A stretch of DNA of 64,000 nucleotides. It comes from JANOBD01 sp031411495 (GTDB taxonomy: Bacteria; Planctomycetota; Phycisphaerae; Tepidisphaerales; Tepidisphaeraceae). Both the position numbers and the translations under genes were made by a program. This document shows, piece by piece, positions 35,267-44,949 of this stretch; position 1 is the stretch's first letter, and every line of letters starts with the position of its first letter. The stretch spans positions 62,001 through 126,000 of the forward strand of contig JANOBD010000235.1 of assembly GCA_031411495.1 (NCBI GenBank), read 5' to 3'. The notes below the pieces were generated by a model. The model worked only from the letters and a program-made list of their open reading frames with translations, ran no database searches and was not told where the DNA came from.

Positions 35267-37411
35267 TCAGCCCAGCAGTTGCTCGACTTGTTCAAGCGCG
35301 GATTCCTGCGCATCCGCGTCGGCCTTGTTGGTTCCGCTGCCGCCGACCACCTGGTCGAGGAAGCCGTCATTCGCATAGAACGTATCGTCGCCGTCGAGGC
35401 CGAACATGCTGTCGTTGCCTTCGCCGCCGTCGAGGGTGTCGTTGCCGGCGTTGCCGAGCAGCTTGTCGTTGCCGCTGCCGCCAAAGAGCGAGTCGTTCTG
35501 GTTGCCGCCGTACAGTTCGTCGTTGCCGCCGTAGCCGTAGAGCTTGTCGTTGGACGAATCGCCGTAGAGAGTGTCGTTGCCGGTGCCGGAGGCGTCGTCG
35601 TCGCCGTAGATGACGTCGACGCCGTTATTGCCGTGAAGGTTGTCGCTGCCGCCGCGGCCGTAGATTCGGTCGATACCTTCGCCGCCCTCCGCGTAGTCGA
35701 AGCCGCCGCCGCCACGGATGCGGTCGTTGCCGTTCATGCCGTAGAGATAGTTCTTGCCCGCGCCGCCGAGGATCGAGTCGTTGCCTGAACCGGTCAGGAT
35801 CGAGTCGTTTCCACTGTCGCCGACGACCGACATGCCCATCGTCACGTTCGCGTCGGTGGTGAGCTTGTCGTCGCCGGCTTTGAGGCTGATGTTGATGGTC
35901 GAGAATGTGCCGATCGTCTGCCGTTCTTCGATGCCGTTGAGGTTCATCACCAGTTCGTTTCCGACGACCTTCACCGACAGCTCATCCGCCGACTCGGTCG
36001 CTTCGACGTTAAGCACGTGCGACACCGGATCGATGTAGCTGTACGGCGTCGGGATGAAGTAGGTGTCGCTGTCGCCGGTGCCGTCGTCGATATCGACATT
36101 GGCGAACAGGCCGGCGGCACCGACAACGAAATCCTGAACCTGGATGCGCGAGTAATCGAGGTTGGGCAGGCCGGTGACTTCGACGATGGAATCATCGGTC
36201 GGACTCGTGCGATAGAGCTTTCGCGTGCCGAAGCGGAAGTCGTCCTTGGTCGGTGCTGCGGTGAAGTAGTAGCTCGCGAGCACGCCCGCGCCGCCGCCGT
36301 TGCCGACATCGTCGGTCGGGGCGAGCGTTTCACCGGTGGTGATCTTCTTGTTGATGCCGGTCACGGTGTCGTAGCGATACAGTTCCCGGTCGGTCGTTCC
36401 CTGGCTCTGAAGGTAGTCGCCATCGCCGGCGGTGAAGTAGATGCTCTTGCCGAGTGCGTAGATCGCATCCGCGCGGCCGGCATTGTTCGGGCCGTCGACC
36501 TTGGCAGCGATCGACACTTCGCCGGTGCTGGTCTTCACGCGGAAGAGCTGCAGGCCGTCATCCGGCTGAGGGCTGGTGTTGTAGTAGCCACCGCTGAAAT
36601 AGACGTAGTCGCCGAGTTCGGCAGAGCTGCTGTTGAGAAGCGAGAAGTCATCCGCGAGCTTCGTCGGCGCGCCGCTGCTGCCATCGGAACGGAAGAGGCT
36701 CGCATTCTCGCCTTCGACGGTGCCTTCGAAGTAGATGTGGTCGTTGCTGACGAAGATCGTCCGGTTGTTCACGACGGCGGCGCCGCTGATCTTGTAGGTG
36801 CCCGCGGGCGTTCCGTCGCTGCGGAAGATGCCTTGATCGCCGTTCGAATAGAACAGCTGCCCTTTGGCCTGGAACAGCTTGGTGATGGTGGTGTCGGCGA
36901 CGAGTTTGGTGACGTTGTTCGAGCCGAGCGTGACGATCTTCGTATCCTGTGAGTCGTACATGTAGATCTTGTTGCCGATCGCCATGACGTTGGAGTAATA
37001 CGCCTGTACGTCCTTGGTGATCTGCGTGTATCCACCCTTGGATGTATTGAGCTGGAAGAGCTGCCGACCGTTGCCGATGCCGCCGGTTGCGGTGAAGAAG
37101 ACGCGCCCGTCGGAGGTGCTGACCAGGTTTTCGATGCTCGCGATCGTCGCGCCGGTGGCGTTGAGATCGAGCAGATGCTTGGTGGTCGACGCCGAACCCT
37201 TGGTCGAATAGATCTGCGACCAGCCGCCGCCCGAGCGGGAACTGCTCACGACGTAGGTCGTGTTGCCCACGGTGATCATGTCATTGTCCGGCCCGGCGGA
37301 ATCGATGGCCTTGATGGCGCCGGCCGACATCATCTGGCGGCCTTCCATCTGCTCGAACTGGCAGGCGTTGGCAAGTTTGCGGAAGGAACGGTTGTTTCGC
37401 TTGGTCTGCAT
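35267..37411 (-). CDS. RTX-type calcium-binding repeat protein with beta-propeller-like region
   Basis: The 714-aa protein has GGAGATAAACC before its ATG. The N-terminus contains FEQMEGRQMMSAG, resembling the planctomycete LEPR-x-LL motif. Residues ~40-450 hold repeated blades with FRSDGT/S and YFTA/YFSG motifs similar to ELWxxDGT repeats (GIFRSDGTPAGTYKI, SLFRSDGSSGAP, ELYRYDTVTG). From ~530 to 690 there are about 15 nonapeptides of GGxGNDxLxG type (GNDTLYGDSSNDKLYGYGG), which bind Ca2+ in RTX parallel beta-rolls. It is presumably extracellular. No T1SS genes are adjacent. Confidence 0.85.
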   Translation of the reverse strand: MQTKRNNRSFRKLANACQFEQMEGRQMMSAGAIKAIDSAGPDNDMITVGNTTYVVSSSRSGGGWSQIYSTKGSASTTKHLLDLNATGATIASIENLVSTSDGRVFFTATGGIGNGRQLFQLNTSKGGYTQITKDVQAYYSNVMAIGNKIYMYDSQDTKIVTLGSNNVTKLVADTTITKLFQAKGQLFYSNGDQGIFRSDGTPAGTYKISGAAVVNNRTIFVSNDHIYFEGTVEGENASLFRSDGSSGAPTKLADDFSLLNSSSAELGDYVYFSGGYYNTSPQPDDGLQLFRVKTSTGEVSIAAKVDGPNNAGRADAIYALGKSIYFTAGDGDYLQSQGTTDRELYRYDTVTGINKKITTGETLAPTDDVGNGGGAGVLASYYFTAAPTKDDFRFGTRKLYRTSPTDDSIVEVTGLPNLDYSRIQVQDFVVGAAGLFANVDIDDGTGDSDTYFIPTPYSYIDPVSHVLNVEATESADELSVKVVGNELVMNLNGIEERQTIGTFSTINISLKAGDDKLTTDANVTMGMSVVGDSGNDSILTGSGNDSILGGAGKNYLYGMNGNDRIRGGGGFDYAEGGEGIDRIYGRGGSDNLHGNNGVDVIYGDDDASGTGNDTLYGDSSNDKLYGYGGNDELYGGNQNDSLFGGSGNDKLLGNAGNDTLDGGEGNDSMFGLDGDDTFYANDGFLDQVVGGSGTNKADADAQESALEQVEQLLG

Positions 37412-37555
37412 GGTTTATCTCCACCCAGCCATGCGAAGGACGCGTTATATAACTGCCATGAGAAGACGGAATTCTCTTCGAGAGTGAAAACGAGGAGGCC
37501 GGATGACGGCACAACGGATCATCTGGCCCTCCCGTACAAATTCCTGCGAAATCGA

Positions 37556-40483
37556 TCAGTTCACGATCGGTCGACGACGGCGAACCATCGGCGCGGCCAG
37601 CACGAGTAGGGCGGCCGACGTCGGCTCGGGCACCATCGCGAGCGCCACCGCCCAGTCGGCGGCGAATACCGAAGAGACGCCCTCGCCAAGGTCGGTCGGC
37701 AGCGCGACGCCGCTCAGGCCGTAGTTCTGGGCGAGCTTGAGCAGGTCGTCGAAGTTGACGGCGCCGTCGTAGGTGAGGTCGCCCTGTGACCAGAAACGTT
37801 CACCCGGCGCGTTGTAGTTTTGCGCCAGGGTCAGCAGGTCGTCGAAGTTGACGACCTGGTCGAGGTTGAGGTCGCCAAACCGGGTGATGGAGAGCGCGAT
37901 CGACGCGCCGCCGGGCACATAGCCGATCGCGCGGGTCGAACTCCCGGCGGCGTAGCTGGACGTGATGCCGTTGCCGAGCCAGTCGCCGTTGTGATAGCCG
38001 GTGAACAGGTAGCCGCGAAGCGCCTGGAGCATCGGCGTGTTGTTCTGCGTGATCGTCATCGAACCGATGCCGAAATCGATTTTGGCAGTACCCGTGATGG
38101 AAACGGCGCCGGCTTCGAGCGTCATCGATGCGTTCGGGGCGGCCGGGACGATCTTGGCGTTGTCCTTCAGCATCAATGTGCCGTTGACGTCCATCCTGCC
38201 GCCATTCATCGTCACCGTCGTGCCGCGCTGCAGGTCGGCGTTGCCTGCGACCGTCACGTTGAACGGGTCCGACGTGGGATTGATATACATTCCGGCGCTA
38301 GACGTTGCCGCTCCGCCGCACACCAGCGAGCTGAGGTTGAGTTGCGAGCCGCCCGAGAGGTTGATCGATGCCGTGCCGCCGCTGGTGGCCATGTGCAGCC
38401 CGCCGCCGGTGGAGTTGATGTTCATCACCGCGGCGTTGGTGAGATTGACGGTGGCGGTGTCTCCGACGTTGAGACCCCAGTCGACATAGAGCGTGCCGTT
38501 GACGGTGTAATTCGTCGACGGGCCGGCCAGCGTCATGACGCCGTTGGGGACGTCGATGTAGCTGGCGGAGGTGAAAGTCGAGCCGGCGTTCATCTGCAGC
38601 GTCGTGCCGCCGGGCATGGCTTCGCCGCTGGTTTTGGTCCGGATGAGCGAGACGCCGTTGAGCGTGAGCGTCTTGCCCGAAGCCATCGCCAGCGTCCCGC
38701 CCGACCAGGTGAACGCGCTGCCGGTGTTGAAGGTGGCATCATTCTTGAAGTCGAGCGTGCCGGCCGAAAGCGTGAGGTTGGCCTTGTTGTTGAAGGTCGA
38801 GAGGCCGGTCACTTCGAGCGTTCCGCCCGCGACGTTGACGGCGACAGTTCGGTTAGCCGTTCCGCCGCCCACGCTGAGGTTGCTGGCGACGGCGAGCTTG
38901 CCGCCGGAGTTGAGGTTGATCGTTGCCGCGGCGTCAATTTCGCCGACGCGCAGCCCGCTCACCTGTGCCAGGGCGCCGTTGCTGATGGTGACGTTGGCGG
39001 TGCGCCCGCTGTTGCGGCCCCAGTCGCTGATGCTGCCGGCGGTCATCAGCGAGCCGGCGCCGTCGATGAGCAGGGTGCCCGACGCGTTGCTGTTCGCGAC
39101 GTCGTAGAACTGCGTGCCGGTGAACTGCCCGCCTGCCAGGACGCGCAGGGTCGAGCCGTTGCTCAGTTCGGCGCCGTTGTTGGCCCGCGCCAGCGTCCCG
39201 CCGTTGAGAGTCAGCCAGACGCCGGCGGTGTCGAGCGTGCCTCCGGTCCAGTCGATGCGTGCGCCGGCGTTGACGATCGCGTCGCTGCGGAACTTCAGCA
39301 TGCCACTGACGAGGTCGATGTCGGCCTTGTTGTTCAGGGTGGCGTTGCCGAAGAGGTCGAGCGTGCCGTTGTTGAGCGAGAGCTGCACAGTCCGCGCGTT
39401 CGAGCCGCCGCCCATGCCGAAGACACCTTGGACGTTGAGGCTCGCGCCCGAAAGAATCTGCATGTTGGCAGCAGCGTCGCTCGTGCCCAATTGCAATCCC
39501 TGAACGGTCGCGGTGGCAGACGTAGAGATGGTGCCGATGAAGTTGCCCGAGTCCAACCAGCCCCAGTTGCTGGGTTGGGTCGTTCCGGTGACGTTGAGCG
39601 TCGAACCCGAGCCGTCGAGGACGAACGTGCCGGTATGACCGATGCCGACGTCGAGATACGTGGAGACGGTCATGTCCGCACCGGAAGAGAGCGCCAGCGT
39701 GCCGCCAGTGGGCACGGCCCAGGTGGCGTTGGTGATGTTGAATGCCGTGCCGGAATTGGAAATAGTGACAGTCTTCCCCGCGGCAACGTTGAGCACGCCG
39801 TTGTCCTGAAGCGTGACGGTGCCGTGATAAAAGATGAGTCCGTCGGTGTTAAGTCGTCCGCCGGAAAAGACGTTCAGTTTGGCTGCCGGCGCTTCGTTGC
39901 CGGCAAAAACGCTGCTGGCATTGACGACAGCGCCGGCGTTGAGGTCGATTCGCCCCTCATCGTAAAACTGCAGCAGGCTGGTGGTGAGGGTGGAGTCATT
40001 CAAAAAGACGCGGGCACTGTTCTGAATGCGGGCTTCAGTCGTGGCGGTCGCCATGGTGCTGTTCGTGAACGTGATCACGGAGGGGCCTTCAACGGAGAGC
40101 GTCGGCGTGGTGAACGCGAAGCCGTCGAGGTTCGAGCCGGGGCCGCCGAACGGATCGCCGAACGTGACTGAGGTGGTCGCCGTCAGCAACGCCGTGCCGG
40201 TTCGGGTAAATTTGTATCCACCGATGAAAGCCCCATTTTGCAGGTTGATCCACTTATTGACGGTAGTGCTGGCCCCGAGGTTGGGAAAGGCGGATGAGCC
40301 GGCGGCATCGAAGTATGCCGTGTCGGCTGGGCCTGGGGTGAAGAGATTGATCCAGGCGAAGGGATTGGTCCACTCGTTGGTGGCGCCTCCAGACCAGTAA
40401 ACGGTTGTTGCGTTCGCCGATGCGGGCAAGGACGCGCTCGCTGCAAGTGCTAACGTCAGCCGACCGATTCGCCTGAGAGACAT
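37556..40483 (-). CDS. Large PEP-CTERM/dockerin beta-strand-repeat protein
   Basis: The 975-aa protein starts at ATG 40483 (CGGAG Shine-Dalgarno; signal peptide MSLRRIGRLTLALAASASLP..ANA). The body is a long series of Gly/Thr/Asn beta-strand repeats such as LSVGGGTANRTVAVNVAGG and LRVGEIDAAATINLNSGG. Two dockerin-like units follow (NLDQVVNFDDLLTLAQNYN, YDGAVNFDDLLKLAQNYG), then FAADWAVALAMVPEPTSAALLVLAAPMVRRRR. It is a close paralogue in architecture of the upstream 40760-44677 gene on the same strand; the two are separated by 276 bp without a clear terminator. Confidence 0.87.
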   Translation of the reverse strand: MSLRRIGRLTLALAASASLPASANATTVYWSGGATNEWTNPFAWINLFTPGPADTAYFDAAGSSAFPNLGASTTVNKWINLQNGAFIGGYKFTRTGTALLTATTSVTFGDPFGGPGSNLDGFAFTTPTLSVEGPSVITFTNSTMATATTEARIQNSARVFLNDSTLTTSLLQFYDEGRIDLNAGAVVNASSVFAGNEAPAAKLNVFSGGRLNTDGLIFYHGTVTLQDNGVLNVAAGKTVTISNSGTAFNITNATWAVPTGGTLALSSGADMTVSTYLDVGIGHTGTFVLDGSGSTLNVTGTTQPSNWGWLDSGNFIGTISTSATATVQGLQLGTSDAAANMQILSGASLNVQGVFGMGGGSNARTVQLSLNNGTLDLFGNATLNNKADIDLVSGMLKFRSDAIVNAGARIDWTGGTLDTAGVWLTLNGGTLARANNGAELSNGSTLRVLAGGQFTGTQFYDVANSNASGTLLIDGAGSLMTAGSISDWGRNSGRTANVTISNGALAQVSGLRVGEIDAAATINLNSGGKLAVASNLSVGGGTANRTVAVNVAGGTLEVTGLSTFNNKANLTLSAGTLDFKNDATFNTGSAFTWSGGTLAMASGKTLTLNGVSLIRTKTSGEAMPGGTTLQMNAGSTFTSASYIDVPNGVMTLAGPSTNYTVNGTLYVDWGLNVGDTATVNLTNAAVMNINSTGGGLHMATSGGTASINLSGGSQLNLSSLVCGGAATSSAGMYINPTSDPFNVTVAGNADLQRGTTVTMNGGRMDVNGTLMLKDNAKIVPAAPNASMTLEAGAVSITGTAKIDFGIGSMTITQNNTPMLQALRGYLFTGYHNGDWLGNGITSSYAAGSSTRAIGYVPGGASIALSITRFGDLNLDQVVNFDDLLTLAQNYNAPGERFWSQGDLTYDGAVNFDDLLKLAQNYGLSGVALPTDLGEGVSSVFAADWAVALAMVPEPTSAALLVLAAPMVRRRRPIVN

Positions 40484-40759
40484 ACATCGCTCCGAAAAAA
40501 TAACACACGAGGTGCACGCCGTCATCCGCTCAAATTGCCAAACGTCGCGGCGCGGAACGTTTGCAGATTCAGTTTCGAAATCGCCGCCGCGCCCAGCAGC
40601 CGGCGCTACTCAGACTTGGGCAGCCGTAAAGCCTAATCTTGCTCTGCCGGAGCAATCAAAGAAAAACTCTGGATTCTCGCGGGCCCAACCGGCTCAAAGC
40701 AGCCTTCAAAACGTCCAGACGCTGCAGACAGCCCTGCAGCGCCTGTTGCGATTCGCTGT

Positions 40760-43700
40760 CTATCGGGCGCGATGGGAAGCCGTCGGCCGTCGGCGAAGCA
40801 GCACGCCGGCACAAGCCAATAGCGAAATCGAACCCGGCTCGGGAGCGAGCGAGAGCGCCATCGTCCAGTCGGCCGCGAACGCCGAAGAAAAGCCCTCGCC
40901 GAGGTCGGTCGGCAGCACGAGGCCGCTCGCCTCGTAGTTCTGGGCCAGCAGAAGCAGGTCGTCGAAGTTGGTAATGCCGTTGCCGGTGAAGTCGGCGGTG
41001 ACCCAGATCCTGCCGGTGGTCGTCTCGCTGTAGTTCTGGGCCAGCGTGAGCAGATCGTCGAAGTTGACGTTGCCATCGACGTTCGCGTCGCCGGGCCGCG
41101 CGATTTTGAGGATCACGCCGTTGGGGGTGTAGGTCACGGCGACAAATCGCGTCGGTGAGAGCGTCAGACCGCTCACGCTGGAGAAGACGCCGGTGCGGCT
41201 GGGCGCGTCGATCAGGATTCGGCTGGTGCCCAGCGTGGTCGGGAACGAAACGTTGTTGAGCGTCAAAGAGCCGCCGGCGAGTGAGACCGGGCCGTTCGAG
41301 GTGAGCACGTCATTGTTCGTCGCGAACAGGTCGGCCGCGAGTGCGCCGCTGTTGAGCGTATAGCCGCCGGAGACGTTCATGGTGTCGCGCACGCCGACAT
41401 CGCCCGGTGAGTTCGTTCCGCCGTTCTGCGTGAGCTGGCCGGTGAAGGTGTGGGCGACGAGCGTGCCGCCGGTGAAGCCGAAGGTGCTGCTCGCGCCGCG
41501 GGTGATGGTGGCCGCCGTGAGGGTGCCGCCGGAGAGGTTGACGCTGCCAGTGCCCGCGCTGCCGACGGCGAGGGTGTTAGTCACGGTGAGGCGTGAGGCG
41601 GCATCGGACAGGCTGATCGTACCATTGGAGCCTGCATTGGTGCCCACGATCACGTTTGAAGCCGTCACGATGCCGCCGGTACCAATCGTGAGTGTCGCCG
41701 GGCCGGACCGACTGACTTCAAGAGTCGCTCCGGCGGCGAGACTCGAGTTCGTGCCGGTCACGGTCACCGTCGAGTTCGCGGTGGAGAACTCGGAAAGCAC
41801 AACGAATCCTGCGTCCAGTTTTCCGCCTGCCTGGATGTCCAATCGGCCGGTTCCGCGCGGCGTAAAGAAGTTCCCGTTGTCGGTGAAACGAGAGCCTGCC
41901 CCGTTGATGACGACGCTGCCAAATGTCCCCGCAAGCGGCGCGAGGACGACGTCGCCAGTGTGTGTCACAACGCTGCCGCTGCTGATGGAGAGCTTGCCGC
42001 CGGCGTTGCTGGCGAAGGCGTCATTGTCGCCGATCGAGACGACGTTGCTCGCAAAGCCTGCCGCGTTGTCGCCGACGGTGAAGCCGCCGCCGTTGGTGGT
42101 GGTCAGCGTGCTGCCGTTGAACATGAGGACGTCGTTGCGGGCGACGATCGCCGAGTTGGCGCCATCGATGGTGACGCTACCGTGGCTGCCATTGGCGCCG
42201 ATCGCCAGGAACGTGCCGGCGACGGTGGCCTGAAGGGTGAATTTCCCGCCGCCGGTGACGTTGAGCACGCCCGTGCCGCCGAGATCGCCGACGAAAGTTG
42301 CGCTGTTGGTTGAAAAAGTGGAGCCGGAGTTGACCGCGATCTTGCCGTACTTGTTGGCGGCGTTGCCGATACGGACGACGTCGTTCATGATCCACGTGCT
42401 GTTGTTGTTCATCACGACGTTGCCGCCGGCATTGCCCGCGAGATCGGAGTCGGCAACGATCAACTCCGCCGTTCCTGTGGCGGCGTCGCCGACGAGGACG
42501 GCCGCTCCGGGGTTGAGGTTCACGGTCCCCAGGCCGTTGAGACCGACAGTGAGATCGCCGTCGACGTCGAGCGTAGAAGCCGCGTTGCTCAGATTAATCG
42601 TGCCGATGCCGGTGGCGCCGGTGCCAAGGGTGGCATTGGGTGCGGTGACTTTGCCCGCGGACTGGATGTTGAGCGTGCCGGTGCCGGAGCGGCCGATTTC
42701 GAGCTGTGTGCCGACGGCGATTGTGGAGTTGGTTCCAGTTACCGTGGTGGTGGAAGTCGTGCCTGAAAACTCAGAGAGTACGACCTGGAAGGATGATTCA
42801 AGCCGCCCCGTGGACGAAACGGTGATTGCGGAGTTGGTGCCGTTGGTAAACACGTTCGCGGCCAATGCCCGACCGGCATTGTCGATCTGCAGTTCGCCCC
42901 GTGAACCGGTGTCGCCTCCGTTGCCCAATTTAAGTTCGTTCGCCCCAGTCCATTCTGACCCTGTGCCCGACACGATCGCGCGACCTGCCTGCCCGGTGAA
43001 CACGCCCAAGAACGCGTTTTGGCCGGTTGTGAGTTTACTTCCGTTAAGGATGCTCAGGACGCCGCCGTCGGTCCCGATCGGGCTCGCATCGGTGACCATG
43101 ACGTCGGTGCCTGCACTGAGGAAAGCAGCGTCGCCGACGAGGAGCGTTCCGCCGTTGGTGGTGGTCACGGTGCCGGCGCCGCCGAAACTGCTCGATCCCA
43201 GGCTGACGTTGCTCGTCGATTTGAACGTTGAGCCTGCACCATCGACCGTGAGGGTGGCGGTTCCGCCATTGAAGCCGAATTGCGCACCGGCCGAGTTGTA
43301 TTTTCCGCCTGCGCTGATGTTCAGTGTGCCCGAGCCGAAGAAGCCGATGTAAGTAAATCCGTCATCGATGACGGAACTGGTTCCCGAGACGACTACACGG
43401 CCGCTGTGACCGGATGTAGCGCCGACGATCATGCCATTCGAGCTGTTCGTGACCGTGCTGCCGTTTTGTACAAACAGGATTCCACCGGCGGATGTGTTAG
43501 GGCTGTTGTCGTCGACCATGCTGTAATTCGGCGAGTGCGTAACGGCGGCCGCGCCGTCGCCGATGTTGAGCCGGCCGCCGGAGGCGATGGTCATGTTGGC
43601 GACGCCGCCGCTGGGCGAGAGGAGCACGTTTTCACCTACGGTGAGGATCGACCCTCCGCCGCCGACCGTGACGGTGCCGTTGGCAGTGCCGAAGGCGCCG

Positions 43701-44677
43701 ACCGTGAGGTCGGCGTCTGTTTTCACCAGGCCGCCATTCGTGACTTCGAGGAGCGCTTTGCCTTGCAACCCGACCTGAATCCCGCCGACCGAATTGAGAG
43801 CTGAATTGGCCCCATCGACAAGGAGCCGGCTGTGACGGTTGGCGTTACCCGACATCTGCACGAGGCCGCCCGTGTTGTGGTTGAAGACGCTGCCGTTGCG
43901 GACGAGGACGTTTCCGCCGGTGGCTCCGGTGAGGTCGGCGTCGCCGATGGTAAACGCGCCTGCGAAGGCGGTAGCAACGCCGCTCGTACCCACGCCGACC
44001 CGGCCGCTGTCGCTGGTGGTGAAGGTGCCTTTGCCGGTGGTGCCGCTCGCGCCCAGGATCAGGTTTTTCGTGACCATGAACATGGAGTTGGCATTGCTGA
44101 CGGTCATGTTGCCGATCGCGGCGTTCTGCTCGCCGAGGATCGGCGACTGGCTGACGTTGATCCTTCCGCCGTTGATGACGTTGACTGTGCCCGTGCCGCT
44201 GAAGCCGGCGGTCATGTTGAACGCGTTGATGACCCCCGTCGAGTCGGCGACGAGCGTGCCGCCGTTGTTGATGTCGAAGAAGCTCTGCGTGGCCAGGTTG
44301 TGGTTGAAAATGCGGAAGGTGGTGTTGTTGAATACACTGACTTGGCCGGTGATCGTCTGCGTGAACGGGCCCGTGCCGGTAAACGACTGGAAACTGACGT
44401 TGCCGGCGCTGACGTCAAGCGTCGCGGCGGTGCGGTTGCCGGTGATGTTGTCGTAGAGCACGGTTGTCGTGCCGGGAAGGGAGAAGACGATACTGTCGGT
44501 GGCGAGCGGGACGACGTCACCGGACCAGTTCGTGTTGATATCGTAGTAGTTATTCCCCGCACCCGCGCCGCCGTCCCAGGTTCGCGTTGCCGCCAATCCG
44601 GGCGAGAGAAGGACGGTGCAGACCGAAGCCGCAGAAAGACTGAGAATGGCCGAGATCGACTGATGCTTCGAACGCAT
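40760..44677 (-). CDS. Giant PEP-CTERM/dockerin beta-strand-repeat protein
   Basis: The 1305-aa protein has GGAG before its ATG and a signal peptide (MRSKHQSISAILSLSAASVCTVLLSPGLA). It begins TRTWDGGAGAGNNYYDINTNWSG, the usual opening of autotransporter-associated beta-strand repeat proteins. About 1100 residues of repeats follow (VTGTNSSLAAGATLEVSRSG, LTVGAFGTANGTVTVGGGG). The end carries two dockerin-like units (NVDGNVNFDDLLTLAQNY, NGITNFDDLLLLAQNYE) and FAADWTMALSLAPEPGSISLL..RRRP, so PEP is replaced by APEPGS. Surface or matrix role inferred. Confidence 0.87.
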   Translation of the reverse strand: MRSKHQSISAILSLSAASVCTVLLSPGLAATRTWDGGAGAGNNYYDINTNWSGDVVPLATDSIVFSLPGTTTVLYDNITGNRTAATLDVSAGNVSFQSFTGTGPFTQTITGQVSVFNNTTFRIFNHNLATQSFFDINNGGTLVADSTGVINAFNMTAGFSGTGTVNVINGGRINVSQSPILGEQNAAIGNMTVSNANSMFMVTKNLILGASGTTGKGTFTTSDSGRVGVGTSGVATAFAGAFTIGDADLTGATGGNVLVRNGSVFNHNTGGLVQMSGNANRHSRLLVDGANSALNSVGGIQVGLQGKALLEVTNGGLVKTDADLTVGAFGTANGTVTVGGGGSILTVGENVLLSPSGGVANMTIASGGRLNIGDGAAAVTHSPNYSMVDDNSPNTSAGGILFVQNGSTVTNSSNGMIVGATSGHSGRVVVSGTSSVIDDGFTYIGFFGSGTLNISAGGKYNSAGAQFGFNGGTATLTVDGAGSTFKSTSNVSLGSSSFGGAGTVTTTNGGTLLVGDAAFLSAGTDVMVTDASPIGTDGGVLSILNGSKLTTGQNAFLGVFTGQAGRAIVSGTGSEWTGANELKLGNGGDTGSRGELQIDNAGRALAANVFTNGTNSAITVSSTGRLESSFQVVLSEFSGTTSTTTVTGTNSTIAVGTQLEIGRSGTGTLNIQSAGKVTAPNATLGTGATGIGTINLSNAASTLDVDGDLTVGLNGLGTVNLNPGAAVLVGDAATGTAELIVADSDLAGNAGGNVVMNNNSTWIMNDVVRIGNAANKYGKIAVNSGSTFSTNSATFVGDLGGTGVLNVTGGGKFTLQATVAGTFLAIGANGSHGSVTIDGANSAIVARNDVLMFNGSTLTTTNGGGFTVGDNAAGFASNVVSIGDNDAFASNAGGKLSISSGSVVTHTGDVVLAPLAGTFGSVVINGAGSRFTDNGNFFTPRGTGRLDIQAGGKLDAGFVVLSEFSTANSTVTVTGTNSSLAAGATLEVSRSGPATLTIGTGGIVTASNVIVGTNAGSNGTISLSDAASRLTVTNTLAVGSAGTGSVNLSGGTLTAATITRGASSTFGFTGGTLVAHTFTGQLTQNGGTNSPGDVGVRDTMNVSGGYTLNSGALAADLFATNNDVLTSNGPVSLAGGSLTLNNVSFPTTLGTSRILIDAPSRTGVFSSVSGLTLSPTRFVAVTYTPNGVILKIARPGDANVDGNVNFDDLLTLAQNYSETTTGRIWVTADFTGNGITNFDDLLLLAQNYEASGLVLPTDLGEGFSSAFAADWTMALSLAPEPGSISLLACAGVLLRRRPTASHRAR

Positions 44678-44877
44678 TTGCTACTCCTTCAAGTGAGACC
44701 GGACGATGGAACGACATGAGTGGTTACGGAATCGGTGTCAAAGTTCTGCGCGCCTTCCAAAAGGTCGCCGGCATTGCTATTTCACATAAAAGAAAGGCCT
44801 GAAAACAACGAGATGAACGACGTGTGACAGGCTAGCGTGACAAGATCGTTAGGGCTATCGCAAAATCAGAATGCCAA

Positions 44878-44910
44878 CGAAAATCGGCAGGTGAACGCGT
44901 CACCTGCCGA
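44878..44910 (-). terminator. Terminator of leuA
   Basis: On the minus strand TCGGCAGGTGA pairs with TCACCTGCCGA (11 bp perfect, 5-nt loop) and is followed by TTTTCG, 40 bp downstream of the leuA stop. The rest of the 44678-44949 gap holds nothing recognised. Confidence 0.85.
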
Positions 44911-44949
44911 TCAAACACCATTCGATCGCCCGAGGATTCCAGCCCAGAC

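Noticed and set aside
37820..40171. 783-codon plus-strand frame opposite the PEP-CTERM gene
   Set aside because: Antisense shadow of a high-GC gene; the minus-strand frame has signal peptide, dockerin units and sorting tail.
40498..40515. ATAACA-containing sequence before the 37556-40483 gene as a third GntR operator
   Set aside because: Only the left half matches; no TGTT at the right spacing.
40760..44677. Internal repetition as a possible CRISPR array or satellite
   Set aside because: Repeats are degenerate, in frame and encode beta-strand repeats; no constant spacer length or identical direct repeats.
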